Positions 26,247-34,506 of a stretch of DNA of 64,000 nucleotides are shown here, in pieces (position 1 is the stretch's first letter; each line of letters begins with the position of its first letter). The translations under genes and the position numbers were made by a program. Location: contig JBBDRL010000038.1 of NCBI GenBank assembly GCA_040905505.1, forward strand, positions 62,001-126,000, in the 5' to 3' direction. Source of the DNA: WHSP01 sp040905505. GTDB taxonomy: Bacteria > Gemmatimonadota > Gemmatimonadetes > Longimicrobiales > Longimicrobiaceae. Below the pieces are notes generated by a model. It saw only the letters and a program-made list of their open reading frames with translations. It was not told the DNA's origin and did no database searches.

Positions 26247-27412
26247 ACGGGGAGATCTATCTGGATTACGCGGCCACCTCGGCGGTCCGCCCGCCGGAGG
26301 TGATCGACGCGGTCGGGCACTACCTCCGAGAAATCGGGGCGACGCCCGGCCGATCCGGTCATGCTCGGTCCATCGATGCGGGTCGAATGGCCCTGCGTTG
26401 TCGGCAGCGGCTGGCGGAGCTGTTCGGGATCGAGGGAGATCCGGGACGCATCGTCTTCCAGCTCAACGCGACGCATGCGCTGAACGTGGCTCTGCTCGGT
26501 CTGCTCGCGCCGGGCGATCGGGTGATCCGAACGAAGCTCGATCACAACGCGGTCCGCCGGCCGGTCGCCGCCCTCGCGCGGCGCGGAGTGGAGGAGGCGG
26601 TGCTCGATCTGACTCCGGGTGGCGCGCCCGATCTGGACCAGTTGGAGACGCTGCTCCGGAGCGGTGTCGGTGCGGTGCGTCTCCTGGTCCTGCCGCACGC
26701 GTCGAACGTCACCGGCACGGTTCTGCCGGTCTCCGCGATGGCAGAGATGGCGCACGAGTGGGGCTCCCTCGTGTTGCTCGATGCCGCTCAGACGGTCGGC
26801 CACTATCCGGTCGATGTTCGGGACCTCGGCGTCGATCTGATGGCGTTCACGGGCCACAAGGGGATTCCCGGCCCGCAGGGCATGGGCGGGCTCTGGGTTA
26901 CGGAGGGTTTGGAACTGGCGCCGCTCGTCGCGGGTGGGACCGGCGGTGACTCGGGCTCCGCGGAGATGCCGTCCGCGTACCCCGATCATCTCGAGGCCGG
27001 GACGCAGAACGCCCCCGGCATCGCCGGGCTGGCCGCGGCGACCGAATGGGTTCTCGCCCAGGGGGCCGAGCTGCGACACGGCCGCGAATCCGCATTGAAG
27101 CGCCGCCTGGTCGAGGGCCTCGCGAGCATCCCGCAGGTGCGGATCCACTCGGCAGTGGATGAACCTGCCGTGGGGATCGTGACGCTGGTCCATGAGGGCA
27201 TCACACCCGGCGAACTGAGCTCGACGCTCGAGCGCGAACATGGAATACTGGGACGTGCAGGTCTACACTGCGCGCCCGACATCCACGCCGCCCTCGGCAC
27301 GCTGGCCAGCGGAGCGTTCCGGCTGTCCATTGGTTGGGCGACGACTTGCGAGGAGATCGACCGAACGATCGCGGCGTTCCGCGACGTGGGCACCAGAAGA
27401 GAGAATCGATGA
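26243..27412 (+). CDS. Class-V aminotransferase / cysteine desulfurase-like PLP enzyme
   Basis: A 389-aa fold-type I PLP enzyme. It opens with IYLDYAATSAVRPPEV and has PGRSGHARSIDAGR, the phosphate/PLP segment NATHALNVALLGLL, HASNVTGTVLP, VLLDAAQTVG and the Schiff-base lysine in FTGHKGIPGPQGMGGL. It resembles the cysteine-desulfurase-like EF2568 family rather than IscS. A candidate catalytic Cys lies in RAGLHCAPDIHAALG. It overlaps lspA by 4 bp and the following gene by 4 bp, so the three are translated together. It may supply sulfur or act on a small amino acid; I cannot tell which. Confidence 0.87.
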   Translation: MNGEIYLDYAATSAVRPPEVIDAVGHYLREIGATPGRSGHARSIDAGRMALRCRQRLAELFGIEGDPGRIVFQLNATHALNVALLGLLAPGDRVIRTKLDHNAVRRPVAALARRGVEEAVLDLTPGGAPDLDQLETLLRSGVGAVRLLVLPHASNVTGTVLPVSAMAEMAHEWGSLVLLDAAQTVGHYPVDVRDLGVDLMAFTGHKGIPGPQGMGGLWVTEGLELAPLVAGGTGGDSGSAEMPSAYPDHLEAGTQNAPGIAGLAAATEWVLAQGAELRHGRESALKRRLVEGLASIPQVRIHSAVDEPAVGIVTLVHEGITPGELSSTLEREHGILGRAGLHCAPDIHAALGTLASGAFRLSIGWATTCEEIDRTIAAFRDVGTRRENR

Positions 27413-28023
27413 TGGGAAGGATGATCGGTGCGGCCCTCGTGGTCGCGGTGTTGCTCGGGGGTCTCGCGCTCGCCTTGGGAACGGGAGTGCTCTCACGCCA
27501 GCCAGAGACGGACGAGCCGCTCCGCATCTCCCCCGAAGCGGCCGCGTCGGCGGCAGCGAAGCTGGCGCGGCTGGGCAGCGAGGGGGAGGAGGTGCGCCTG
27601 AACGGCGTTGAGATCACCAGCCTCATCCGGCATCGCCCGGCCCTGTTCACGCTCGGCACACTCATCGAACCCGAGGTGCAGATCCGTAGCGATACGCTGC
27701 ACCTCACCGGCTCGGTCGCTACCGACGAGCTTCCGGCGGAGGCGGACCTCGGGTCGATTCGGCAGTTGCTACCGGACACCACGAGCGTGTACGTCGCCGG
27801 GACGATCCATGCCCTGGAAGGCGGTGCGACCATCCTTCAGATCGCATCGCTGGAGGTCGCCGGAATACCGATCCCCGATCGGTACTATCCGATGATTCTG
27901 GAACGCCTCGGCAGGCCGGATGACGGGTCGCTCCCGCCGGGCTCCGTCGCGCTTCCGCTTCCCGCCGCGGTCCGGGCGGCGAGGCTGGAAGATGGGTTCC
28001 TGCACCTCACCCCCAGCCGCTGA
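27409..28023 (+). CDS. Membrane-anchored protein of unknown function
   Basis: A 204-aa protein with one N-terminal hydrophobic segment (MIGAALVVAVLLGGLALALG) and an extracytoplasmic domain. That domain contains EVRLNGVEITSLIRHR, a regular strand pattern and IASLEVAGIPIPDRYYPMIL. The ATG overlaps the stop of the upstream PLP enzyme (ATGA), and a second ATG follows immediately. The next gene begins 4 bp after its stop, so it lies in the middle of an operon between a PLP enzyme and an NtrC-type regulator. I do not recognise the family. Confidence 0.78.
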   Translation: MMGRMIGAALVVAVLLGGLALALGTGVLSRQPETDEPLRISPEAAASAAAKLARLGSEGEEVRLNGVEITSLIRHRPALFTLGTLIEPEVQIRSDTLHLTGSVATDELPAEADLGSIRQLLPDTTSVYVAGTIHALEGGATILQIASLEVAGIPIPDRYYPMILERLGRPDDGSLPPGSVALPLPAAVRAARLEDGFLHLTPSR

Positions 28024-28027
28024 CGAA

Positions 28028-29386
28028 ATGGCTCGCTTACTGGTGGTGGACGATGAAGAAGGCATCCGCCGCGTCCTGACCCAGCTCTTCGAGTACGAGG
28101 GGCATGAGGTCCGGGCGGCGGCGAGCGGCCCCGAGGCGATCGCGATCTTCAGCGAGTTCCGGCCGGAGCTCACCTTCATGGACGTGAAGATGGCGCGTAT
28201 GGACGGCTTGGAGGCGCTCACCCGGATCAAGGAGGTCGATCCCCACGCGCTCGTCGTGATGATCAGCGGCCATGGTACGATCGAGACGGCCGTCGAGGCG
28301 ACCCGGCGCGGCGCCTACGACTTTCTGGAGAAGCCGCTGGATACCGATCGTATCCTGCTCGTCTTGAGAAACTCGCTCCAGCAGCGGGGGCTCCTGGAAG
28401 AGAACGAGCGGTTGCGGGGTGAGGTGCAGAGCCGGCACCAGATCGTCGGCCGCAGTTTCGCGATCCGTCAGGTACTGGAGCGTCTCGAGAAGGTCGCCCC
28501 GACCGACGCGCGAGTGCTCATCACAGGCGAGAACGGCACGGGTAAGGAGCTCGTCGCCCGCGCGATGCACAGGCTCTCATCGCGGGCCGAGCACCCGTTC
28601 ATCGAAGTGAACTGCGCCGCGATCCCCGGTGAACTGATCGAGTCCGAACTCTTCGGACACGTGAAGGGCTCCTTCACCGGGGCTCATGAGGACCGCGCCG
28701 GGAAGTTCGAGCTCGCGCACCGCGGCACGCTCTTTCTCGACGAGGTCGGAGATATGAGCCTTGCGGCCCAGGCCAAGGTCCTTCGGGCGCTGCAGGAGGG
28801 AATCGTGACCCGCGTCGGCAGTGGGCGCCCGATCGAGGTCGACGTGCGCGTGCTCGCCGCAACGAATAAGGAGCTTCAGGAGGAAATCCGCGAAGGGCGC
28901 TTCCGCGAGGACCTCTTCCACCGGCTCAACGTCATTCCGCTCCACGTTCCGCCCTTGAGAGAGCGGCGCGACGACATCCCGATGCTGGTGCGGCACTTCG
29001 CAGAGCGGGCTGTTCGCGAGGCACACCTCGCGCCCAGACGCTTTGCCGACGGGGCGCTCGAGCGCCTCCAGGGGATGGACTGGTCGGGAAACGTGCGAGA
29101 GCTGCGTAACACGGTCGAGAGACTGCTCATCCTCACCTCCGGAGAGCAGATCACAGAACACGAGATCGACTTGCACGTCACCGGCCAGTCGGCGGGTCCG
29201 GGCCTCTCCGCCGACCTGCTCGCCTGCGAGACCTTTGCCGAGTTCAAGGACGCCGCGGAGCGTGCCTACATCCTGCACAAGCTCCGCGAGAACGAGTGGA
29301 ATGTGGCGGAGACCGCCCGAAGCCTCGATATGCCGAGATCGAATCTGTATAAGAAAATCGAGAAGTATGATCTGGTAAGGGAATGA
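28028..29386 (+). CDS. NtrC-family sigma-54-dependent response regulator
   Basis: A 452-aa activator. The receiver domain (1-120) has DDE in the first loop and phospho-Asp52 in FMDVKMARMDG. The AAA+ domain (about 140-375) has Walker A TGENGTGKE, the sigma-54 loop GSFTGA (Ser in place of the usual Ala), Walker B GTLFLDEVGDM and the arginine-finger region. The C-terminal Fis-type helix-turn-helix reads NVAETARSLDMPRSNLYKKIEKYDL. It should activate sigma-54 promoters when phosphorylated. No kinase is adjacent; the NtrY-like kinase at 8207 is the best candidate in the window (inference). Confidence 0.93.
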   Translation: MARLLVVDDEEGIRRVLTQLFEYEGHEVRAAASGPEAIAIFSEFRPELTFMDVKMARMDGLEALTRIKEVDPHALVVMISGHGTIETAVEATRRGAYDFLEKPLDTDRILLVLRNSLQQRGLLEENERLRGEVQSRHQIVGRSFAIRQVLERLEKVAPTDARVLITGENGTGKELVARAMHRLSSRAEHPFIEVNCAAIPGELIESELFGHVKGSFTGAHEDRAGKFELAHRGTLFLDEVGDMSLAAQAKVLRALQEGIVTRVGSGRPIEVDVRVLAATNKELQEEIREGRFREDLFHRLNVIPLHVPPLRERRDDIPMLVRHFAERAVREAHLAPRRFADGALERLQGMDWSGNVRELRNTVERLLILTSGEQITEHEIDLHVTGQSAGPGLSADLLACETFAEFKDAAERAYILHKLRENEWNVAETARSLDMPRSNLYKKIEKYDLVRE

Positions 29387-29393
29387 TGGCCAT

Positions 29394-29449
29394 CAGTGGT
29401 CAGTGGTCAGTGGTCGGTGGTCGGTGGTCGGTGGTCGGTGGTCGGTGGC
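29394..29449. repeat. Eight-copy heptamer tandem array
   Basis: Eight 7-bp units in perfect register: CAGTGGT three times, CGGTGGT four times, CGGTGGC once. It starts 8 bp after the NtrC-type regulator stop. See the related arrays at 29490, 33032, 33110, 34370, 35520 and 41530. Confidence 0.95.
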
Positions 29450-29489
29450 CAGCTCATCAATCACCGATCGGCCCTGCCCGAGGCAATTT

Positions 29490-29517
29490 CCTGAATCCTG
29501 AATCCTGAATCCTGACC
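29490..29517. repeat. Four-copy heptamer array (CCTGAAT)
   Basis: CCTGAAT occurs three times, followed by CCTGACC. It ends 13 bp before the aldehyde dehydrogenase ATG, next to its GGAGG ribosome site. The heptamer is the same sequence family as the array pair at 33032-33137. Confidence 0.93.
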
Positions 29518-29530
29518 GGAGGCAAAGTCC

Positions 29531-31030
29531 ATGGCGGCTGAATACAACAACTTCATCGGAGGCGAGTGGGTTGCCCCGGCGAGCGGGAAATACTTCGAGA
29601 ATCGGAATCCGGCGCGATGGTCGGAGATCATCGGCCTGTGGCCACGCTCCGATGGATCCGACGTGGACAGGGCCGTCGCAGCCGCCCATGACGGCTTCGC
29701 CCGCTGGAGCCGCACGCCGGCACCGGAACGCGGAGCGGTCCTCAAGCGCGTGGGAGACATCCTCGAACGCCGCAAGGAGGAGATCGCCCGCGCCGCTACG
29801 CGGGAGATGGGGAAGGTTCTGCTCGAGACACGCGGTGACGTGCAGGAAGGCATCGATACCGCCTATTATGCCGCGACCGAGGGCCGGCGGTTGTTCGGTC
29901 ACACGGTGCCATCGGAGCTTCGCGAGAAGTGGGCGATGAGCTACCGCCGCCCGATCGGGCCTGCCGGGCTGATCACGCCTTTCAACTTCCCGATGGCGAT
30001 CCCGACCTGGAAGATGTTCCCTGCGCTCGTCTGCGGGAACAGCGTCATCCTGAAGCCGGCCGAGGACGTTCCGCACACCGCGGCGCTGCTCGTCGAGATC
30101 CTCGAGGAGGCCGGCATCCCGCCCGGTGTCGTGAACCTGCTGCACGGACTGGGTGAAGAGGTCGGTGCGGCCCTCGTCAGCCACGCCGATGTGCCGGTCG
30201 TCTCGTTTACCGGCTCTACCGAGACCGGCAGAACGATCGGCCGGACGTGCGGTGAGATGCACAAACGCCTCTCGCTCGAAATGGGTGGCAAGAACGCCCA
30301 GATCGTCTTCGGCGATGCCGATCTGGACCTTGCAATCGACGGCGTGCTCTGGGGGGCGTTCGGCACTACGGGTCAGCGATGCACCGCCACGTCCCGCCTC
30401 CTGCTCCATTCCAGCATCCACGACGAGTTCCTCGATCGGCTGGTCACTCGGGCCCGAGCGCTCCAACTGGGCGATGGTCTCGAGGAAGACAACGAGGTCG
30501 GCCCACTCGTGAATGAAGCCGCCCTGAAGAAAGTCGAGTCGTATGTCGAGATTGGAAGGGCAGAGGCCGAGCTGATCACGGGCGGTCAGCGAGCCAGCGG
30601 CGCAGGCCTCGACGATGGCTTCTTTTTTCAGCCCACGATCTTCGCGGGCGTCCGCCCGGGCTCCCGGATCGCTACCGAGGAGATCTTCGGCCCGGTCCTG
30701 TCCGTTCTCCGGTTCGACGATGCCGACGAGGCGTTCCGGATCAACAACGAGGTCCGCTACGGCCTCTCGAGCTCCGTCTACACTCGTGACAGCAACGTCG
30801 CTTTCCGTGCCATGGCGGACCTCGACAACGGCATCACCTACGTGAACGCGCCCACGATCGGCGCCGAGGCCCACCTCCCCTTCGGGGGTGTCAAGCAGAC
30901 GGGCAACGGGCACCGTGAAGGGGGTTGGGAAGTCTACGAGTTCTACTCGGAGACGAAGGTCTGCTACGTCGACTACTCCGGCAAGCTGCAGCGGGCACAG
31001 ATCGACAACTATGCCGCCGGCCCGTACTGA
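29531..31030 (+). CDS. NAD(P)-dependent aldehyde dehydrogenase
   Basis: A 499-aa enzyme of the aldehyde dehydrogenase superfamily. It opens NFIGGEWVAPASGKYFENRNP and has the cofactor segments PFNFPMAIPTWKMFPALVCGN and FTGSTETGRTIG. The general-base Glu is in LSLEMGGKN, and the catalytic Cys is in TTGQRCTATSR. The C-terminal HREGGWEVYEFYSETKVCYVDYSGKLQRAQID segment is complete. It resembles the alpha-ketoglutaric-semialdehyde / lactaldehyde-type dehydrogenases, but the substrate is not readable from sequence. GGAGG lies 7 nt before the ATG. It stands alone between repeat arrays and lepB. Confidence 0.93.
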   Translation: MAAEYNNFIGGEWVAPASGKYFENRNPARWSEIIGLWPRSDGSDVDRAVAAAHDGFARWSRTPAPERGAVLKRVGDILERRKEEIARAATREMGKVLLETRGDVQEGIDTAYYAATEGRRLFGHTVPSELREKWAMSYRRPIGPAGLITPFNFPMAIPTWKMFPALVCGNSVILKPAEDVPHTAALLVEILEEAGIPPGVVNLLHGLGEEVGAALVSHADVPVVSFTGSTETGRTIGRTCGEMHKRLSLEMGGKNAQIVFGDADLDLAIDGVLWGAFGTTGQRCTATSRLLLHSSIHDEFLDRLVTRARALQLGDGLEEDNEVGPLVNEAALKKVESYVEIGRAEAELITGGQRASGAGLDDGFFFQPTIFAGVRPGSRIATEEIFGPVLSVLRFDDADEAFRINNEVRYGLSSSVYTRDSNVAFRAMADLDNGITYVNAPTIGAEAHLPFGGVKQTGNGHREGGWEVYEFYSETKVCYVDYSGKLQRAQIDNYAAGPY

Positions 31031-31180
31031 GGAGGGTCGAGCGGTGTTTCGAACAGGTCGGGTCAGAGGACATATGTCGGCCTGCTTCTTGATTAGCCGT
31101 GCCCTGACAAGCGAGTGCGGCGCCTTCCGCTCGACTTCTGGACCCCCGGATCGCCGGGCGCTGTAACGGAGACCCTTACC

Positions 31181-31942
31181 GTGGTAACACGCAGTTCATC
31201 CGATCGGCTCTATCCCGACCCGCGCCCGCGTGACGACGCGAGTCGCGGATCCATCTCGACCGGGCGATGGATGTGGGAGGGCATCAAGGCGGTCAGCACC
31301 GCCATCGTGCTCTTCCTCCTGATCCGCACGTTCTTCGTCGAAGCGTTCAAGATTCCCACCGGCTCGATGGAGAATACGCTCCTGGTGGGCGACTTCCTGC
31401 TGGTCAACAAGGCCGTCTACGGGGCCGAGCTCCCGGTGCTCCACACGCGCCTCCCCGGCTTCGCCGAGCCGGACCGCTCCGACGTCGTCGTGTTCCTGCC
31501 CCCCCACGACCCGACCAAGAACTATGTGAAGCGCCTCGTAGGCATTCCGGGCGACACGCTGGAGATGCGAGACAAGGTGCTGTATGTCAACGGCGAACCG
31601 CAGACCGAGCCCTATATCCGCCACGTCGATCGATTCTCGGAACCGACCGACACCCGCATGCTCTGGCAACGCGAGTTCCTCCTCGAGGGGAAGCGTGACT
31701 GGCGCGGGTATGACCCGACGCGCGATAGCTGGGGCCCCCTCCTGGTCCCCGACGGCAAGTACTTCGCGCTGGGCGACAACCGCGACAACTCTGAGGATTC
31801 GCGTTACTGGGGTTTCCTCGATGCCGAGTCGATTCGGGGACGCCCGATGTTCGTCTATTATTCCTTCGCCCGGAATCCGCTGGAACCGTTCGCCTGGCTG
31901 ACGGAGGTCCGCTGGAAGCGCATCGGCGAGGCGATTCGCTGA
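31181..31942 (+). CDS. lepB: Signal peptidase I
   Basis: A 253-aa type I signal peptidase. It has one N-terminal membrane helix (GIKAVSTAIVLFLLIRTFFVE), then the catalytic Ser in IPTGSMENTLLVGDFLLVNK, the catalytic Lys in KNYVKRLVGIPGDTLE and box E GDNRDNSEDSRYWGF. About 45 residues are inserted between the domains. I chose the GTG at 31181 with GGAG about 8 nt upstream; an in-frame ATG at 31115 would add 22 residues without a ribosome site. It cleaves Sec and Tat signal peptides at the inner membrane. Confidence 0.9.
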   Translation: MVTRSSSDRLYPDPRPRDDASRGSISTGRWMWEGIKAVSTAIVLFLLIRTFFVEAFKIPTGSMENTLLVGDFLLVNKAVYGAELPVLHTRLPGFAEPDRSDVVVFLPPHDPTKNYVKRLVGIPGDTLEMRDKVLYVNGEPQTEPYIRHVDRFSEPTDTRMLWQREFLLEGKRDWRGYDPTRDSWGPLLVPDGKYFALGDNRDNSEDSRYWGFLDAESIRGRPMFVYYSFARNPLEPFAWLTEVRWKRIGEAIR

Positions 31943-31973
31943 ACGTTTCCACCCACGAAGTGCGGACTAGCCC

Positions 31974-32002
31974 TTGACAGCGTAATTCAGCCTCTCCAGA
32001 AT
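31974..32002 (+). promoter_or_regulatory. Sigma-70-type promoter upstream of the sigma factor gene
   Basis: A perfect -35 hexamer TTGACA (31974-31979), a 17-bp spacer and CAGAAT (31997-32002; four of six match TATAAT). It lies 167 bp upstream of the sigma gene, leaving a long leader with a small GC hairpin. Confidence 0.6.
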
Positions 32003-32168
32003 CAACGGGAGTTTATTCTGCCCGCCACCCTGCGGGCTCGCGGCCTCCCTGGCCGACCTATCCGCGGCTCGTCCCCTCTGGACCGCGGACGCCGTCCTCG
32101 ACCCGGTTCTAGACGGCTCCAAATCCGCGTCCGTCTTGCTCCTTCCGCATGGCTCCACGGATCTCTCC

Positions 32169-33026
32169 ATGAATGGCACCGCAATCCGCAAGATCACGGT
32201 CGAATCCGAGTCGCTCGATCAGTACCTTCGGGAGATCAGCGCTTACTCACTCATCGATCGGGAACAGGAAGCCCACCTCGCACGACGAATCCGCGTCGGC
32301 GACGACGAGGCCCTCGACACGCTCGTCCGCTCGAACCTCCGCTTTGTGGTATCGGTGGCCAAGCGCTACCAGAACCAGGGCGTCTCGCTCGCCGACCTGA
32401 TCAACGAAGGCAATATCGGGCTGATGCGCGCCGCGCAGAAGTTCGACGAGACCAAGGGCATCAAGTTCATCTCCTACGCCGTCTGGTGGATCCGCCAGGC
32501 GATTCTCCAGGCACTCGCCGAACAATCGAGGATCGTTCGCGTCCCCTTGAGCCGTGCCGGAACCCTCCACCGTATCGGCAAGCGCTCCTCCTTGCTCACC
32601 CAGGAGCTCGGTCGTGAGCCGACCCTCGAGGAGATCGCAGAGGAGCTCGAGCTCCCGGAGGAGGAGATCAAGCATACCCTCGCGATGGCGCAGACTCATC
32701 TCTCCCTGGACGCCCCTCTCGTTCCCGGTGAGGAAGGCCAGCTCCTGGACTACGTTTGCGACCATTTCTCCCCCGGGCCCGACGAAGAGCTCTACACCGA
32801 AGCGCTCACCCGCTCCATCGAGGACGCTCTCAGTACGTTGAGTGAGCGTGAAGCGAAGGTTCTCCGCCTCTATTTCGGACTCGGCGAGACCGACCCGCTC
32901 ACCCTGGAGCAGATCGGCGAACGCTTCGGCATCACGCGCGAGCGCGTCCGTCAGATCAAGGAGCGCGCGCTCTCCCGACTCCGCCACCAGTCCCGCGCGC
33001 GATTCCTCGAGACGTTCGTGAACTAG
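32169..33026 (+). CDS. rpoD: RpoD-type sigma factor (short, Bacteroidetes-like)
   Basis: A 285-aa sigma-70 protein with region 1.2, region 2 (LRFVVSVAKRYQNQGVSLADLINEGNIGLMRAAQKFD...GIKFISYAVWWIRQAI), region 3 and region 4 (LTLEQIGERFGITRERVRQIKERALSRLRH). It lacks region 1.1 and the non-conserved insert of proteobacterial RpoD, and its length and QNQG / YAVWWIRQAILQALAEQSRIVRVPL match the primary sigma of Bacteroidetes. It may be the principal sigma or a close group-2 relative. I start it at ATG 32169; ribosome binding is weak. A TTGACA promoter precedes it. Confidence 0.9.
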   Translation: MNGTAIRKITVESESLDQYLREISAYSLIDREQEAHLARRIRVGDDEALDTLVRSNLRFVVSVAKRYQNQGVSLADLINEGNIGLMRAAQKFDETKGIKFISYAVWWIRQAILQALAEQSRIVRVPLSRAGTLHRIGKRSSLLTQELGREPTLEEIAEELELPEEEIKHTLAMAQTHLSLDAPLVPGEEGQLLDYVCDHFSPGPDEELYTEALTRSIEDALSTLSEREAKVLRLYFGLGETDPLTLEQIGERFGITRERVRQIKERALSRLRHQSRARFLETFVN

Positions 33027-33031
33027 GATCT

Positions 33032-33137
33032 GGATTCAGGATTCGGCATTCAGGATTCAGGGTTTTGAAGTTTGGCAGTCAGTGAGCCCGCACGGTCGGA
33101 TTGCCCCCCTGAATGCTGAATCCTGCATCCTGAATCC
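33032..33137. repeat. Inverted pair of heptamer arrays
   Basis: The left arm (33032-33059) is GGATTCA, GGATTCG, GCATTCA, GGATTCA. The right arm (33110-33137) is TGAATGC, TGAATCC, TGCATCC, TGAATCC. The arms are reverse complements at 24 of 28 positions and enclose 50 bp, so the locus can fold into a long hairpin between the sigma gene and the rplM promoter. Confidence 0.92.
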
Positions 33138-33153
33138 TGCCGTCCTCCCCGTC

Positions 33154-33182
33154 TTGACACCCGCCGCGTCTTCGAATATCAT
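33154..33182 (+). promoter_or_regulatory. Strong sigma-70-type promoter of rplM-rpsI
   Basis: TTGACA (33154-33159), a 17-bp spacer, then TATCAT (33177-33182, five of six). It starts 17 bp after the heptamer arm ends. The expected start of transcription is near 33189. Confidence 0.75.
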
Positions 33183-33207
33183 CACTGTCTGCCTGGACGA
33201 CGGTGCT

Positions 33208-33244
33208 CCGCCTCGGCTGTGCCGGGGCGGCCCGCGTTTTTTTT
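33208..33244 (+). promoter_or_regulatory. Hairpin and T-run in the rplM leader (possible attenuator)
   Basis: CCGCCTCGGC (33208-33217) can pair with GCCGGGGCGG (33221-33230) with one G-U pair, followed after CCCGCG by eight T (33237-33244), 15 bp before the rplM ATG. A weaker, mutually exclusive 4-bp hairpin (33223-33226 with 33231-33234) sits closer to the T-run. Ribosomal-protein leaders of other bacteria bind their product for feedback; that role here is an inference. Confidence 0.4.
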
Positions 33245-33258
33245 CGAGTGAGAAGCTG

Positions 33259-33687
33259 ATGAAGACGTACTCCGTAAAGGCGGGCGAGATCGAGCGCCGC
33301 TGGTATCTGGTGGACGCGCAGGGGAAGATCCTCGGGCGTCTCGCCACCGAAGTGGCGCGGGTCCTCCGCGGCAAGCACAAGCCCATCTACACGCCGCATC
33401 TCGATACCGGAGATCACGTGATCGTGATCAATGCCGACAAGATCGAGCTGAGCGGAAAGAAGGCCGATCAGAAGGCCTACTTCCGGCATTCCGGCTATAT
33501 GGGCGGTGAGAAGTTCATCCCGTTCCGTCGCATGCTCGAGAAGCATCCGGAGCGAGTGGTGGAGCTCGCCGTCAAGGGCATGCTCCCGAAGAACGCATTG
33601 GGCCGGCAGATGCGGTCGAAGCTTCGCGTCTACGCGGGCTCCGAGCATCCGCATGAAGCACAGCAGCCGGAAACCCTGCACCTGTAA
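33259..33687 (+). CDS. rplM: 50S ribosomal protein L13
   Basis: A 142-aa protein with the L13 landmarks WYLVDAQGKILGRLATEVARVLRGKHKPIYTPHLDTGDHVIVINA, KKADQKAYFRHSGYMGG and AVKGMLPKNALGRQM...LRVYAGSEHPHEAQQPE. The length is normal. GAGAAG lies about 5 nt before the ATG at 33259. It is followed 11 bp later by rpsI, the universal L13-S9 pair. An N-terminal extension is possible in frame but would run into the promoter and leader. Confidence 0.97.
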   Translation: MKTYSVKAGEIERRWYLVDAQGKILGRLATEVARVLRGKHKPIYTPHLDTGDHVIVINADKIELSGKKADQKAYFRHSGYMGGEKFIPFRRMLEKHPERVVELAVKGMLPKNALGRQMRSKLRVYAGSEHPHEAQQPETLHL

Positions 33688-33698
33688 AGCGCACGCGC

Positions 33699-34262
33699 AT
33701 GTCGAACGAGGAAATCGCGGCTGAGAAGCCTGCGGCCGAGCCCACCGCCGTCAACGCCGACCAGGCCGAGGCCACGCCAGCCGAAGGGTCGCCAGCCGAA
33801 GGGGCGCCCGCCGAGCCCACGCCGGTCGCGCCGAAGCCAGCCGCCGGTGCTCGCAAGAAGAAGTCGGGCGCGGGGTCGGACCGTATTCACGGGCTGGGCC
33901 GGCGCAAGACCGCCGTCGCACGGGTAGCGCTGCTACCGGGCGAGGGCCGTTGGACGATCAACGGCCGGACGCTCGAGGAGTACTTTCCCCGGGGGATCCT
34001 GCAGCAGGCGGTTTCCCGGCCCCTCGTCGTGACGGAAATGGATGGGCGCTACGACGTCTTCGTTCGGGTCGCGGGTGGCGGGATGCATGGCCAGGCGGAC
34101 GCGGTTCGGCTCGGGCTCGCACGGGCGTTGCTCCGCATCGACGAGGACTTCAGGAAGACGCTCCGATCCGAATCGCTCCTGACGCGGGACGCCCGCGAAG
34201 TCGAGCGGAAGAAGCCGGGCCGCCCCAAGGCGCGCAAGCGGTTCCAGTTTTCGAAGCGGTAG
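33699..34262 (+). CDS. rpsI: 30S ribosomal protein S9 with a long N-terminal extension
   Basis: A 187-aa protein, about 55 residues longer than usual S9. Residues 1-57 are Ala/Pro/Glu-rich (including a repeat of PAEGSPAEGAPAE) and end in a basic patch, ARKKKSG. The S9 domain starts at HGLGRRKTAVARVALLPGEG and includes YFPRGILQQAV, GGGMHGQADAVRLGLARALL and the C-terminal GRPKARKRFQFSKR that reaches the decoding region. The extension is probably disordered and solvent exposed (inference). It is cotranscribed with rplM. Confidence 0.96.
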   Translation: MSNEEIAAEKPAAEPTAVNADQAEATPAEGSPAEGAPAEPTPVAPKPAAGARKKKSGAGSDRIHGLGRRKTAVARVALLPGEGRWTINGRTLEEYFPRGILQQAVSRPLVVTEMDGRYDVFVRVAGGGMHGQADAVRLGLARALLRIDEDFRKTLRSESLLTRDAREVERKKPGRPKARKRFQFSKR

Positions 34263-34271
34263 ACGGCGGAT

Positions 34272-34397
34272 ACCAGTCGCCGGTCAACTGAAACGGCGGT
34301 GCGGACGGACCGATTGCCGAGACGCGGATCGGCTGGAGAGGCGCGGCGCGTCCGCAGATGCGACCAACGAACTGGCGACTGGCAACTGGCGACTGTA
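34272..34397. repeat. Heptamer array (AACTGGC) with inverted partner
   Basis: The right array (34370-34397) is AACTGGC, GACTGGC, AACTGGC, GACTGTA. The left partner ACCAGTCGCCGGT (34272-34284) is the reverse complement of part of it with one mismatch. The locus lies between rpsI and rpsB. Confidence 0.85.
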
Positions 34398-34506
34398 GTT
34401 AATCAATCACACCGTCGGACGCGCCCGCGGGTGCCACTCAGGAGTGGTAGGCGGGGCGGATGAAGGCGGTGGCAGACACAACCCGCAGCGGAGAAGGCAC
34501 GTTTTC

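Noticed and set aside
29394..29449. Heptamer array as a CRISPR
   Set aside because: Units are 7 bp, directly adjacent, with no spacers and no cas genes nearby.
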